Assembly: GCA_022059125.1 (NCBI GenBank)
Contig: JAEUWY010000019.1
Location: forward strand, 186,001 to 250,000
From: Corynespora cassiicola
Lineage: Eukaryota > Ascomycota > Dothideomycetes > Pleosporales > Corynesporascaceae
DNA length: 64,000 nucleotides
Reading direction: 5' to 3'
This document shows, piece by piece, positions 11,292 to 22,191 of the stretch. The position numbers and the translations under genes are program-made. The number at the start of each line of letters is the position of its first letter. The first letter of the stretch is position 1. The notes under the pieces were generated by a model. The model ran no database searches. It was not told where the DNA came from and saw only the letters and a list, made by a program, of their open reading frames with translations.

Positions 11292-13276
11292 TCACCTATA
11301 CCCCCTCTCCCTGTCCCGTTCTCTCTCCCTCCTACTCCCCCCCCTCGAACTCCCCCCATACTCTCTCTCCCTCCCGCCATACTCCCCCCGCGGACTCCCC
11401 CGCCTCGACACCAGGATGTCACTGGGAGGCGGCGGCGGAGCCATCGGCATGGGAACCGGCGGCGGAGGAGGCGGAGGCGGAGGAGGGCGCGGGAGATAGG
11501 TGTCTTGGTGGGGGTGGCGGGGGTAGGGATCCTCTGGCGGAGGGGGGCGGGCGTAGGGGTCGTCTCGGGGGTAGGGGTCGTCGGCGAGGGAGAGGCCGCT
11601 GATTCGGGGTTCGAGGCCACCGGCGCGGCTGCCTCTTCGGGGGTAGTCTTCTTCGACGACGCTCACCACACGGCTGCCACTGCCACCGCCTCTGCCGTAG
11701 CCGTCTTCGATGACACTCACACGGCTTCCTCCGCCTCGTCGGCCGTAGTCTTCTTCAAGAACTTCGATTCGACTGCCCCCTCCTCCTCCACCTCCTCCTC
11801 TGCCATAGCCGTCGTCGATACCGCCTGCCCGACTACCTCTCCGGCCGTAGTCTTCTTCTAGCACATCGACACGGCTACCTCCGCCTCTTCGGCCGTAGTC
11901 TTCCTCCCTTCCCCTCCCCATCGGCGGCGGCGGGGGGGCACCCCTCTCCCCATACTCCCTCTCCACGCCCGCCCACCCGTCCGCCTCCTCTTCCTCCCCC
12001 AAAACCTCGACCAAATCCCTCTCTTCCTCCAACTCCCCCACCCCATGCCCACCCCCCACATGCCCCACAAACCCCTCGACAGTCGCACACAGCGTATCCA
12101 CATCCCTGCCCCTAGCGCATAGCGTACACGCAAACTCCCCCTCGGGGGTGTGGCACTTGAGCAAGAATCGCTGGCCTAGCTGAAACTCCCTGGTCCTGAC
12201 GACCTCCCTCTGCAAGCCAGTCGCTGGATCCGTGACAAAGTGCGCGCTGCGCTTGCCGATGGCCCAGAAGTCGTTTGCGGACGCGGGGATGTGGCAGAGG
12301 CAGTGTGGGCAGCGCAAAGAGCCGCGGGGCGCGAAGGAGGGGGGGAGGGGGGCGGAGGGTGAGGTTTGGAGGGAGGAGGCAAGGGGGCAGAAGAGCGGGT
12401 TTGCACCTGCAGCTCCACCGCCTCCTCCTCCTCCTCCGCTGCCGGTGATGCTGAGCACGCTAGCGGGCCGTGGAGGTGGCGGTGCAGGCACGGGGGGCGG
12501 AGGGAGCGCCAGGGAACGCGGGGCAGGAGAGTATGCGCCGCCGCCGGGCTCGGAGGGAGGCAGGGCGAGGCGGGATTGCTGGGCGCGGAGGGCGTCGAGG
12601 GAGTTTTCGCGGGCGGCGGTGGAGGCGCTGACGAGCTTTGCCATATCGGCGTGGGAGAGGGCGCGGCCGGTGAAGTAGGCGTCTTGGAGGACTTGGATGA
12701 CGGTCTGTTGGAGGGCGATGATTTGGGCTTGGAGGGCGTTCTCTGCGATTGCTTTTGGGACGTCAGTTTTTCTCCAAAGACTGTAATTGCATTTTGTGCG
12801 GGTTTGGGGGTTTGCAATGAATTGGGGGTGCTCAAGAGGCCAAGGGGAGAGATGGAAAAGACTCACTATCGCCCTCCGCAAATCTTCTTCCTAGCCGTCC
12901 GTACCCCTCATCGTACTGTCGCTGAATCATAGCCCCGCTGCGCTCGAGGTTGTAGCCCAGATTGTCGGGCTCGCGCCCCCGATCCCGGTCCCGGTTGCGC
13001 TCGTTCTCCTTGGAACGCCGCTCGGTGCGCTCAACGGCCTCGCGCAGCTTCTTGATCTCGTCGTCTTGCTTGGTGTCGCGCTTCTTCTGGTTGCGCTTTT
13101 CGGCGATGCGTTCCCAGAGGCCCATGGACGAGCTGAAGGTGCTGACCAGGGTGCCGCATAGTGTGGCTATTATGAATGTTTTCTGGCGGGGGTATGGTCA
13201 GGCATGTGTCTGCAGGAGTGAGACGATCAATACGCACCTTGAGGTTCTTCTCCTCAATCATGTTGGAGTAGTTCAT
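11292..13276 (-). CDS. Membrane-anchored R/G/P-rich protein with Cys pairs
   Basis: Three exons: 13276-13238, 13182-12867 and 12751-11292, with introns of 55 and 115 bp (gtgcgt...gccag; gtgagt...aaaag) in matching phases; 604 residues. The first exon is only 13 codons. Residues about 14-36 form a hydrophobic segment, followed by a strongly charged K/R/E region. The middle has C-P-H-C and C-T-L-C pairs and a V-E-G-F-V-G-H-V-G-G-G-H stretch that could bind zinc (inference). Residues about 397-497 hold degenerate repeats around E-D-Y-G-R-R-G-G-G-S-R. Then come D-P-Y-P/R repeats, a run of ten prolines and an R/S/E tail. I do not recognise a named family. The tail resembles RGG/low-complexity proteins. 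The open minus-strand frame is supported by uniform coding bias; the extreme N terminus is inferred. Confidence 0.7.
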
Positions 13277-15888
13277 GTTGGGCAGCAGCCGTTGGTCTGC
13301 ACGCGGGCGTTGCGCAACGCTCCCGCATGCACGAATCCGTGGTTAGTGCGTGGGTGTGCCTGGCCACCGACCGGCGCGACGCAGGTGGGAGTAGACCCAA
13401 AAAGCAAACCAAGACAAGGCACGGGGTCGATGGTTGGGTGGAGCTTAGCCTCGTCTCCGCGCAATGGGTTGTTTGTTGGGTTGGGGCGCGCTTGGGTAGC
13501 AGAAAGGAGGTCTGTCGATGAGTGTACGACGGTCGGCGCGCGGGAAAAGGAATCCGCCGACGGACTGGGCGTCGCAAGATGGGATGGAGGCCTGGGAGCC
13601 TGAGCGAACAGGCCAGACAGACGGGCAGATGCGGTCGGGTTCTAGAGGAGAGGCACGGGCAGGAATTGCGAGATGAGACGACGGGGATGGGGGCGGGCCT
13701 GGCCCTGGGATGGGAGGAGTCGGGTACCAACAACACCACCAGAAAAGGGGATGGGAAGGCTGGGTAAACAGCAAAAAGGGCCCAAGAGGTATGTGAGAGA
13801 CTGCCAGCTTATAGCTAGCTAGCATGCGGATGAGAAACGCCCCGGGGTAGTGGTGGTGGTGGTGGTGCGCTCAGGCGTCCCGGCACTACCACTTACACGA
13901 CACACGACGACACCACCACACGGGACCCCTCGACGCCGGCAGCGGCAGGAACACGCGCAAAGGAGGCATTTACGTTTTCTTGTCCTGGTCCCTCGAGTCT
14001 CCCACGTCCCGATTCGCAGATCCAGGCTGACCGCAACTTGCCCACCCTCTCCCGTCGCGTCTCGCTCCCTGGCCTGACGTCACCGCGCCCCGCCCCGCAG
14101 CCCCCCATGCTCGCCCGGCGCGGGTCCGCCGCGAGCTTGTCTGCGGTCGCTAGACAGTAGCTAGCCTGGTGGGCTCCATTTGCATGCGCGGCCCATCTGG
14201 CGACTGGCCGCGTCGCAGATCTGCCTGCGGATTCATGGACGTGTGCGTGCGTTGTTCGGAGAAAAGCAGTCGACGGGGGGGACATGCAGGGTCAGGGGGA
14301 TGCCCAGCGACGTCATCTCTCTGGGCAACGGCCATCTTCGACCGCCTTCTGGACATCTGGGCCGTGTCTTGCGCGCTCGAGGACGAGTCAATGGCTGGCT
14401 CCAGGCCCCGCTTATTAACGTTTACGCATGCGTGAACTCCAGGGGTGGTGTGGGTGTTGTATCGCGCGTGGGCACGGCCGTCGAATGGTCTTGTGCCCGG
14501 TGTCGAGCTGCCATTCACTATCTTCCATCTCTTCACACGTCCTCGAGCATATCGGGCCATCTCCACGTCCGGGCTAAATTTTTGACAGGCAGAGCCGCGA
14601 GCCGCGAGCCGCACGCAGACGGCGAACCGTGGCACGAAGGGGGGGAGTCCCAGGTCCCGGACGGGCGCCGGCGTGCCAACCACGTGGCTTGGGAGGGAGC
14701 ACGTGGGAAACTTCGTCTGGAGTCCTCTTCCGGTGTATACATGTTATTGACGACCTTTTCTAATCACTTCGCATTCTGTACATGCTTCATCGAGCTTCCA
14801 AAGCTGAGGTGGGAGAGGCTGTGGACAGGTATGCCTGTGGGTTGCGCTAGTGTCCTGGCTTGGCTTGGCTCATATACGCCGAATAGACATCCCCGGAGCC
14901 CAGGTCGAGGTCCATGTCAACAGCTCTCCAGCTTGAGTGCTTGCGATCCATGGATCCTATTCACGAGACGTGATTTAACAAGTTTAGATTTCTCATGCTT
15001 TGCCTTGTGGCCTTCTTCCTTTACATTACAATTCATAAAGTCATCACTGAACGCCATGTACTAGGTGACAAGCCCAAGTCAACCATGGCAGTAGGGTGGC
15101 AGTTGGAAAAGGGTGTTACCGAGTGATTTATTTGAGTGGCTGCAACTTTTTGAGCGGCTCATATTTGTGGCGTTTCTGGTTCACAACAAGGCTCGCGTTG
15201 AATTCGTGTCCTGGAAGTGTATCTCACATACGTCTGCGGGAGAGGGGGACAGTAACATTGAATCAGAGCAAGGGCAAATACAAGAAAAATCATGAGGCGA
15301 CAGACTCTTGTAGAGTCACACAATATGATGCACGTTTCCTAGTACTCTCCTTTTGAGAGAGAGCACGTCACAAAGAAGCTACATAAGACGCAAATGACAA
15401 AAGCCCTTGTTTCTCCGAGAATAATCTTTGTATTGCTGTGACGGGAATTTTGTTGGGTATGAACCATTACTTTTGCGCGTACTTCTGGGTATCAGTCATT
15501 CCGGGTACAATCAGCCGCGATCTAGGCTCTGCTTGGTATGACTCTTGCCAAATACGCAATGAAGAATTTTCGCCCTGTGCATTCATGTGCTTGTTAGAAA
15601 GCACGTTTAATATATAGCTTCACCATCTTCTTATCAATGTGTGAATAGAAGGAGCTCTGCACTTGGTTTTAAAAATTAACTCAACGATATGAGTCATGAA
15701 TGACACAGTCAAAAGAGCGCACAGCCACCAAATCCTAGTCAGTAATAGCTACAGAGTCATTAAGAATAAGTATAAATGCCCTCCATCACCATCCATCTCC
15801 TTCATTTCCATACAACAGACTAGCCCTTACTTTCAACATACGCCAGAGCACCACCAAGCCAATAGCAAGAGTCTAAGCAAGATCCTAA
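13277..15888. other. GC-rich upstream region, then AT-rich intergenic DNA
   Basis: 13277-14720 is GC-rich with several long overlapping open frames on both strands, which I take as a stop-poor composition effect. It should contain the promoter of the R/G-rich gene. 14720-15888 is more AT-rich with no gene seen. A (TGG) tract lies at 13851-13866. Confidence 0.45.
13851..13866. repeat. Short (TGG)n tract
   Basis: Five consecutive TGG triplets in the GC-rich upstream region. Confidence 0.7.
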
Positions 15889-16368
15889 ATGTGCGAAATG
15901 ACGATACATCATTATATCAGTTGCAAACCAAAATGTACCATAAAACATATTATACAGTGCCATACAGTGTTGTTTGAACGAGGTGCCAGAGAAAGACTTG
16001 TCCAATGTCCTATCCCGGAAGAGGAGTCACCCAACCAACCAGAATACAACCCTCGTTTTCCCAGCGGAGAACCGCGCAAGACCGAAATAGTTGGAGTTTA
16101 TGAGTACGAATATAGATGCCCAAAGCATGTCCGAAGGAAAGAAGATGTCTGTAACGTGGAGGACAATTCATCGTATGGGATATGTAAAAGAATTTGCGGG
16201 ACCGGAAGTAGAAAGGTTTGGAACCAACACTTCTATCCTTTAGCGCATGCAGATCCCGATAACCCTACTTTGTGGGAACGCTCGTATAAAATACCTATCG
16301 GGGCACAAAGGTCCACAGGGACTGGGCAACCTGGGCCATCCGAGCAACCTGGGCCATCTGAAGCTTGA
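15889..16368 (+). CDS. Cys-rich MC-x family protein, 159 residues
   Basis: Single open frame starting MCEMTIHHYISCKPKC. Further pairs and blocks follow: HIIQC, VQCPIPEE, YEYRCPKH, DVCN, and YGICKRICGTG, then a tail with two QPGPSE units. The start ATG-TGC is fixed by its two relatives at 8109-8321 and 9161-9562, which share M-C, Y-x-x-C-x3-C and Y-x-C-P-x-H. It appears to be the intact member of the three. No signal peptide or membrane segment is evident, so it is probably intracellular. Alternating Cys and His suggest a metal-binding or disulphide fold (inference). It may continue into the orphan exon at 16632, but I could not join them in phase. Confidence 0.6.
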   Translation: MCEMTIHHYISCKPKCTIKHIIQCHTVLFERGARERLVQCPIPEEESPNQPEYNPRFPSGEPRKTEIVGVYEYEYRCPKHVRRKEDVCNVEDNSSYGICKRICGTGSRKVWNQHFYPLAHADPDNPTLWERSYKIPIGAQRSTGTGQPGPSEQPGPSEA

Positions 16369-16631
16369 AGGGATATATGTATTGGCCGCGGTCATTACCC
16401 ATGGTTCCTCCCCTCTTAAGACCAGAAGTACATGCTTTTTTCTCTCTCTATAGCTGTATTGCGTATTGCTATGAGACTAGTTGTAGGTGTTGAGGTTGTT
16501 GACCTATTTTTTGTCTTTGTATTATATAGTAACCTTACTCTATCATGGTTTATTTTCGTTCAAGTGTTTCTAATTTTGCATGCTTTCATCAAATGTCCCG
16601 TTTCACGCAACTCACTTCCTCGCTTTGACAG

Positions 16632-16925
16632 GTCGATGAAGCTTACTCTGACCCGCTTGCCCGTGTGTCTTATGGACCAGAAGATACTGATTCTGATTCT
16701 AACGCCCAGAATCCCGCACTCAGCAGTCAGACAGACCAAAGCCCCGAAATCAGCCACATGATGAAGCGGTATCATATAGGCTACGCCGACGCACAAAAGC
16801 GGAAGTCTTTGGATTCTAGGACCAATCTTCGGTGCATCCGCAGTAGGCAAATGGGATACTTGAAAAACACCTCTGAAGAGTCCTCACGACCAAAATCCTC
16901 TAGTCAGAATAACATGTTTCTTTGA
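16632..16925 (+). CDS. Orphan 3' exon, hypothetical protein
   Basis: A frame opens right after a good acceptor (ctttgacag, ending 16631), reads VDEAYSDPLARVSYGPEDT and runs 97 codons to a stop at 16925. The composition (S, D, P, R, K rich) is protein-like and the upstream sequence has intron-like pyrimidines. The 5' exon is not identified; it could be the tail of the 15889 gene or an ORF starting at 16432. An internal ATG at 16665 would give 86 residues. No family recognised. Confidence 0.3.
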   Translation, partial: VDEAYSDPLARVSYGPEDTDSDSNAQNPALSSQTDQSPEISHMMKRYHIGYADAQKRKSLDSRTNLRCIRSRQMGYLKNTSEESSRPKSSSQNNMFL

Positions 16926-17745
16926 ATATGTCTACTTTATAGAAAGTATACGCCTAATATAAAATCCTGTCAGTCCTGAGCCAGTATGCTAGGCTTTGAA
17001 CAACAAACGAGATCTCAATAACATTTTCATGGGTTCAGGGCCGGCAATACAGAGAAGTATCAGATAATCACAGATAGGAGCGACGCCTTTTAAGTCACAA
17101 ATCCACCCAGAATCACAATTCGGTATATCACGGCCAAAGTTCATCGAGCTGAGCGCATGAGACAGAATGCTTCCATGTGTTGTTGTCAAGATTGGTCCGC
17201 ATACTAGAACATGGATATAGCGGACGAAGGGCTTCTGTAAATCCAGATGCCGGACGAAATCCAAAGCCAAACATCATCGTGAGTTTCAGAAGAATTCGCG
17301 TCATTTGATTGGTGGCTGCCCAAAATTATGTAAAATCCTCAACATTGATTGGACTGTCGGCAACACTCTTTTCAGTAATTGGCCGAGATAGAAGTTCCCT
17401 CCCTCCCATTGGTCAGAAACGGCGACAGTTTTGGTCCGTCCGCAACGTCTATAGCGCAATCGAAAGGCGATCCTTGTTTGGTAGACCAAAATGTCCACCT
17501 TGAGCTCGATGAACAGGGCGGGATGTAATGCAAAAGCGCGTGCATTCTTCCCATGTCGACCTCCGACCAGGTTTTGCACTGGACGTGGCTGTCCACAAAC
17601 TCCTAAAGCCGTCGAGGCCAGGCCGTATAAAGCTTTTGCTGTTGGACGGCGACTATGCAGCCAGAGTGACATCCATCTCTTGATCCAATTGAACAGCATC
17701 CAGCTCTTTTCCATCCAATCTTTCTAGTCTTCCAACCATACCACC
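16926..17745. other. Intergenic, upstream of the dehydrogenase
   Basis: Nothing gene-like beyond short shadow frames. The right end is the promoter of the gene at 17746. Confidence 0.45.
17626..17632 (+). promoter_or_regulatory. Candidate TATA box
   Basis: A tataaag element about 115 bp before the ATG of the short-chain dehydrogenase. The match is good, but the motif is short and the role inferred. Confidence 0.35.
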
Positions 17746-18672
17746 ATGGGCTATTCCTGGGACCCCGCCAAAGAGATACCATCTCTCGAGGGCAAGACGT
17801 TCCTCATCACCGGCGGCAACATTGGCCTCGGACGGCAAGCCGCCCTCGACCTCGCCCGCCACAACCCCTCCCAGATCTGGATCGCCGCCCGCAACGCACA
17901 AAAAGCCGACAAGACCATGGCCGACATCCGCGCCGTGGCCCCAAGGACGGATGTCCGCTTCCTCGCGCTAGACCTCGCGTCCTTTGCCTCCATCAAAGAT
18001 GCGGCGCGCCACTTCCTCGCCGAGGCCCAGAGACTCGACGTCCTGATGCTCAACGCGGGCATCATGGCCGTGCCCGCCGGCCTCACCAAGGAAGGGTATG
18101 AGATGCACTTCGGCGTCAACCACGTCGGACACGCCCTCCTTCTTCGTCTCCTGACCCCCCTCCTCGTCAAGACGGCCACACAGCTCCCCGGCGGCAGCAA
18201 AGACTCCGTCCGCGTCATCATGGTGGCGTCGACAGCCGCCCGCGCGGTGCCCAAGGGCGGCATCGCCTTCGACACGCTCAAGACGACCTGCGAGTCCATG
18301 TTCATGGGCTACCGGTACGGGCAGTCGAAGCTGGCCAACATTGTGTACGCCCAGGAGGTCGCGCGTCGGTATCCAGAGTTCACAACCATGAGCATACACC
18401 CGGGGGTCGTGGACACAGACTTGCAGACGGATGCAGGGGGGAACTGGGTCATCGGCGCGTTCCAGAAGCTGCTCATTCCGTTCATCAAGATCAGCGTCGA
18501 GGAGGGGGCCAAGAGCCAGCTGTGGGCTGCGACGGCCGAAGGCGTTGTGAACGGAGAGTATTACGAGCCCGTCGGGGTGGCGGGGAGGGGGAGCGCGCTG
18601 TCGAAGAGTAGGGATCTCGGGGAGAAGCTTTGGTGGTGGACGGAGGACGAGTTGGCTGCGCATGTGGGTTGA
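17746..18672 (+). CDS. Short-chain dehydrogenase/reductase
   Basis: NAD(P)-dependent oxidoreductase of the SDR superfamily (WW-oxidoreductase/retinol-dehydrogenase-like fungal type), 308 residues, intronless. The Rossmann motif TGGNIGLG spans residues 22-29, NAG is at 103-105, Ser162 lies in the VASTAA strand and the catalytic Y191-x3-K195 in YRYGQSK. PGVVDTDL follows, where the family has its P-G-x-V-x-T segment. The start at 17746 has a good context (accATGG), with a TATA-like element upstream. Its codon usage is GC-rich and conserved-looking compared with the AT-rich flanks. Next door is a Zn2Cys6 regulator in convergent orientation. Substrate is not predictable. Confidence 0.9.
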   Translation: MGYSWDPAKEIPSLEGKTFLITGGNIGLGRQAALDLARHNPSQIWIAARNAQKADKTMADIRAVAPRTDVRFLALDLASFASIKDAARHFLAEAQRLDVLMLNAGIMAVPAGLTKEGYEMHFGVNHVGHALLLRLLTPLLVKTATQLPGGSKDSVRVIMVASTAARAVPKGGIAFDTLKTTCESMFMGYRYGQSKLANIVYAQEVARRYPEFTTMSIHPGVVDTDLQTDAGGNWVIGAFQKLLIPFIKISVEEGAKSQLWAATAEGVVNGEYYEPVGVAGRGSALSKSRDLGEKLWWWTEDELAAHVG

Positions 18673-19328
18673 GCTAGGTCTGTCAGAATACCAATGTGTT
18701 TTGTTTGTTCAATGACCTGATCAGTGTTGTGAAGCATCCTGCCTGCCAAAGATTTTGACCCCTTTCGTGGTGCGCTTGGCTAGCTGTCATTAATCCCCTT
18801 TGCCCACCTCACTCCTTGTGAGAGACAGCAAAAGGCATGCATATGGCCATGCTCCGTTTTTCAGCCTCTAGTAGATGGCTGGCATCGCCACGGTCGTGTC
18901 AACATGTCCGTGGTGGTCGCGCGGGTATACGTTGAGCACTTGCTCTGCAAAGAAGCGGGCTGAAGACGAGTAAAGCGCAGTGATTTGTAAGTATGCAGAG
19001 TCCCAGTAACGCCTGGCACCATGGCTCAGACGTCTGGAAGTGACAATAGATAAAAGACTCGGGGTGAAGAGTACGCAGGTTCAAAAGATGATGGGCACTC
19101 GACCAGAGTCTAAATGACTGGAGAGCATCAACTGGAGATTGATGAACAGGGCGCTGATCCGGCCAAGACCCCCGTCGCCACCCTTCCAAGGAAGTGTGTC
19201 AACCCTGAAAGCATCGGGAGGCTTCATCGAAATGCCTGTGCGTTCTCCACTCTCTCGAGATGAAGGTATCAAGTCATTATTAATGGAGCGCAGTACCTTG
19301 CTAAGTGATGAAGATGCGACTGCATCTC
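18673..19328. other. Convergent intergenic region
   Basis: 3' flanks of the dehydrogenase and of the regulator; no gene seen. Confidence 0.5.
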
Positions 19329-20988
19329 TCACACCATGGCATACCCACTTTGGCGAACGTAAACGAAATCTCGCTCGAACGAACCCCACGACCCATCTTC
19401 TTGCCGACGCTTGTATACCACCCCAACCCTGCCCCGTGGCTCGTCTGGCAGGATGATCTCTATGTCCTGTATCCGAGCTTGTTCTGGTATCATGGCTTCC
19501 GACTCGTGCTCGCCCAGCGGCGAGCCATTGGCACTGATGTGAAAGCCACTCCTCAACTCCTCGTCTCGAATTGCTACTTCTGCGATTGCTGCACAAAGTG
19601 TGGCGTCCCAGATACCCTCCTGGTTGTTCGCAAGCCTCAGCAGTTCGATGGCGCGCCGTCTTAGGTGAAGCACACGGCACTTGATTGCCGTATAGTACAA
19701 GGGTGGGATGACACCCATGTCCGCGCAAAAGGCCCATCGTTCGCAGCCCGATGCAGTGGGATCCGTCGTAAGCTTCTGTGGGGACACTAGCTTCATGAGG
19801 TTGACCAACTGTTGGAGAATCGAATTGAAGGATGGGGTATGGTGGTCAAACACCATCTCATCCTCGCGGCGGAGGCAGGTTGCAGCCAAAATGGTTGTTA
19901 GCGTGTAATTGATATGGAGAACGTGGAGTGCATAGGTATCGAATCTGGTTAATGCCTGAGCAGAGCCAGTCAACAGATTGGCCTGGAGCCCATCAAACGC
20001 GGATTTCCAGTTGGAGAGGGACTCGGAGACAAATCTCTGACACAAGAGCATTTCCGTATATGGGCGAGGATCTTCGGGCAACCGCTGCTCCGCATATAGG
20101 CGATAAGTCATGTTCGAAAAGCGATCTAAGCTCTGGCGGGCTTGCAAGATGTTGTCGAACTGTGTACTAGATGGGATACTTGGCAATGGAGGCGGCCGTT
20201 GCATTTGCTTTGGCGTAAGAGAGTACTGAAACAGTGCGGTCTGAACGTTTAGAGTGAAGAAGACTTCGAACAACCAGGCATCTTCGGAACTGTTGTCGTG
20301 AGGGTGCGTCTCCTCGAGCAGCCGGAGTCCATTGCGCAAATGCTGGTGACCGGTCTGGTAGCGGCCGCGGAGGAATTCCAAACAAGTAAATATCATGCAG
20401 GTGATGAGAACGACACGCACAGAAGCTCTATCTTTGTTGGCAAAGAATGGGCGAATGTGGGTAATGGCCTTGTTATACTGGCATAGGGTATAGCGCTCCT
20501 CCTCATCTAAGCTTTCATCATCATTAGGAGCGTCCAGACTGAGCATGTGTCTCTTGTGGGCTGCTGCCAGTGCTACTGTCGCATGTAGGATGGCGGTCTC
20601 ATGGAAGTTGGCTTGCAGGATCAAGGTATGCCAGAAGGTGGATATGAAGACGCCGGACATCCTCGCAGCCGTATTCTGCACAAACCACTCTGTGTACACT
20701 CTCTCATCCGGACTCAGGCGGCCAGATGCCATGGGGGAAATGGCCTGCGCAACGAGCAGCGGCGCCCTCGCCATCGGCCACTTCTGGTTGGAAGGATTGT
20801 TTCCTCCGCCCCAGACGCCATATCCTTCGCACACTCGGCCTGTCGACACGCAGCGCTTGCAGGCGGGGCGCCCGCGATCGCATTTGATTTTTCGGGCCCT
20901 GCCCAATCATTAGCCACATTTTTGTAAAATTATGCGGAATGGCTCCGGGGGCTTACCTGCAGGTTCCGCAGCGGGATGTCACTCGCAT
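19329..20988 (-). CDS. Zn2Cys6 fungal transcription factor
   Basis: Nuclear binuclear-cluster regulator of 533 residues. The first exon (20988-20957) is tiny and encodes MRVTSRCGTC plus two bases. A 58-bp intron (20956-20899, gtaagc...gggcag) restores the cluster: Cys 7, 10, 17, 24, 27 and 34, i.e. C-x2-C-x6-C-x6-C-x2-C-x6-C. Without that exon the longest frame starts inside the cluster and loses the first two cysteines, so the splice is well supported. The rest resembles the fungal-specific transcription factor domain of aflatoxin-regulator/arginine-type proteins, with TFWHTLILQANF and other helical repeats. It lies divergent to the NmrA-like gene at 22192 and convergent to the dehydrogenase. 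A local pathway role is possible but unproven. Confidence 0.88.
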
Positions 20989-22191
20989 TTCTCTACGTCG
21001 CTTTGGCCTTCGCTTGTTCGTCGGGCAAGTTCAGATCGCGAAAGGGGTGACACAGTACGCTCGGTAGATATATGGTGGTCGATGGGTTCGCTCGGTGTGT
21101 CATTCGATTGGATAGCTCGCGGAATCCTTGCCTTGATTGGCGGGCTGTGAGCCCACGGCAGCCAAACCTTGTCTGGTTTCTATTCGTAACCGTGTATCCA
21201 GATGGGATTTTCCTGGCTAGCGGGACGCCCTGATGCTCAAAGCTGCGGCACTTGCCGCAATCGTTCAAGAGGCCCCTTGTCTACCCGGACTGGCTGGGTG
21301 CTCTTAGGTGGTTATGGAAATAGACAGTCAACAGTCGTCGCAGGTCCCTGAATGAATGAAACAGTTACGATTCATCACAGGAGCCGCCGGACCCCCTGTT
21401 TATCTACATGTGGTTGACAGTCGCAATGTTCCGTGGCTAGCGCAAGAGACGGCCCGACACTCTTGGCCAGTACCACCAGGTCTATTGCCATTAGGAGCTA
21501 CGGCGTTGTCAGTCCAGATGTATGTTTGGAGCACGATACAATGCACCGGGCTGCTCTCTAAAGCGCACGTTCGTCACTTGATGCTTTTGATATATCAAGT
21601 CCAAGTCTGCCAGGCAACGTCAATCATATGTCACGACGGGCATTTTTGGGTCATGCAACTGTCATTAACTTTTCCCGACTGCACGTGCACGGGACCATGG
21701 GCATGTTTCCAAGCCAGCATGAAGACCAGATTTCCCATCTCAGGAGACCCAAATCCCATGCCAGACGGCCACTGTCACGAGATTCAACGAAAAGTGGAGG
21801 CAGACTGTAGCGTTGACCACGTTCCAGATCTGCTACCTAGCTGGTTGGCTGGAAGCCAAGTAGATCTGGCTCTTCGAAGCGAAACAAAGCAAACAGAGCA
21901 AACTTCGACTCAAGGCCACCCCTGCACTTACAACTTGGTAACACCATTGCCAGTTTGGGAAGCACGGACTTTCTTCCAGCCCGGAAGCCGAACATTTCTA
22001 AATACTCTTCGACAGCTTAGAAATTGGCAAACTACATCCGCGATTACGAATTCGATCAGAGTGCCATGAGATAAATAGCCAGTGCAGCCGTTGTAATACT
22101 CCATTTCCACAATACAAGTTTTGTTACTCGCGATAAAATCCCTAGACTCCGAAAAAGCATCTGTTACCAATCATTCAGTTTAAGCATTACC
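20989..22191. promoter_or_regulatory. Divergent intergenic/promoter region
   Basis: 1.2 kb between the divergent regulator and reductase genes. A perfect 10-bp palindrome TGCACGTGCA at 21680-21689 contains a CACGTG E-box. A 237-codon open frame here has no coding features and is rejected. Confidence 0.35.

Noticed and set aside
14180..15064. 294-codon open frame, plus strand
   Set aside because: Lies in a GC-rich, stop-poor stretch where both strands and several frames are open; no domain, signal or consistent codon bias.
17301..17714. 137-codon minus-strand frame before the dehydrogenase
   Set aside because: Overlaps the dehydrogenase promoter, no protein features.
21356..22069. 237-codon open frame upstream of the NmrA-like gene
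   Set aside because: Composition looks random (many Cys, His, Trp), no family features, and it occupies a divergent promoter.
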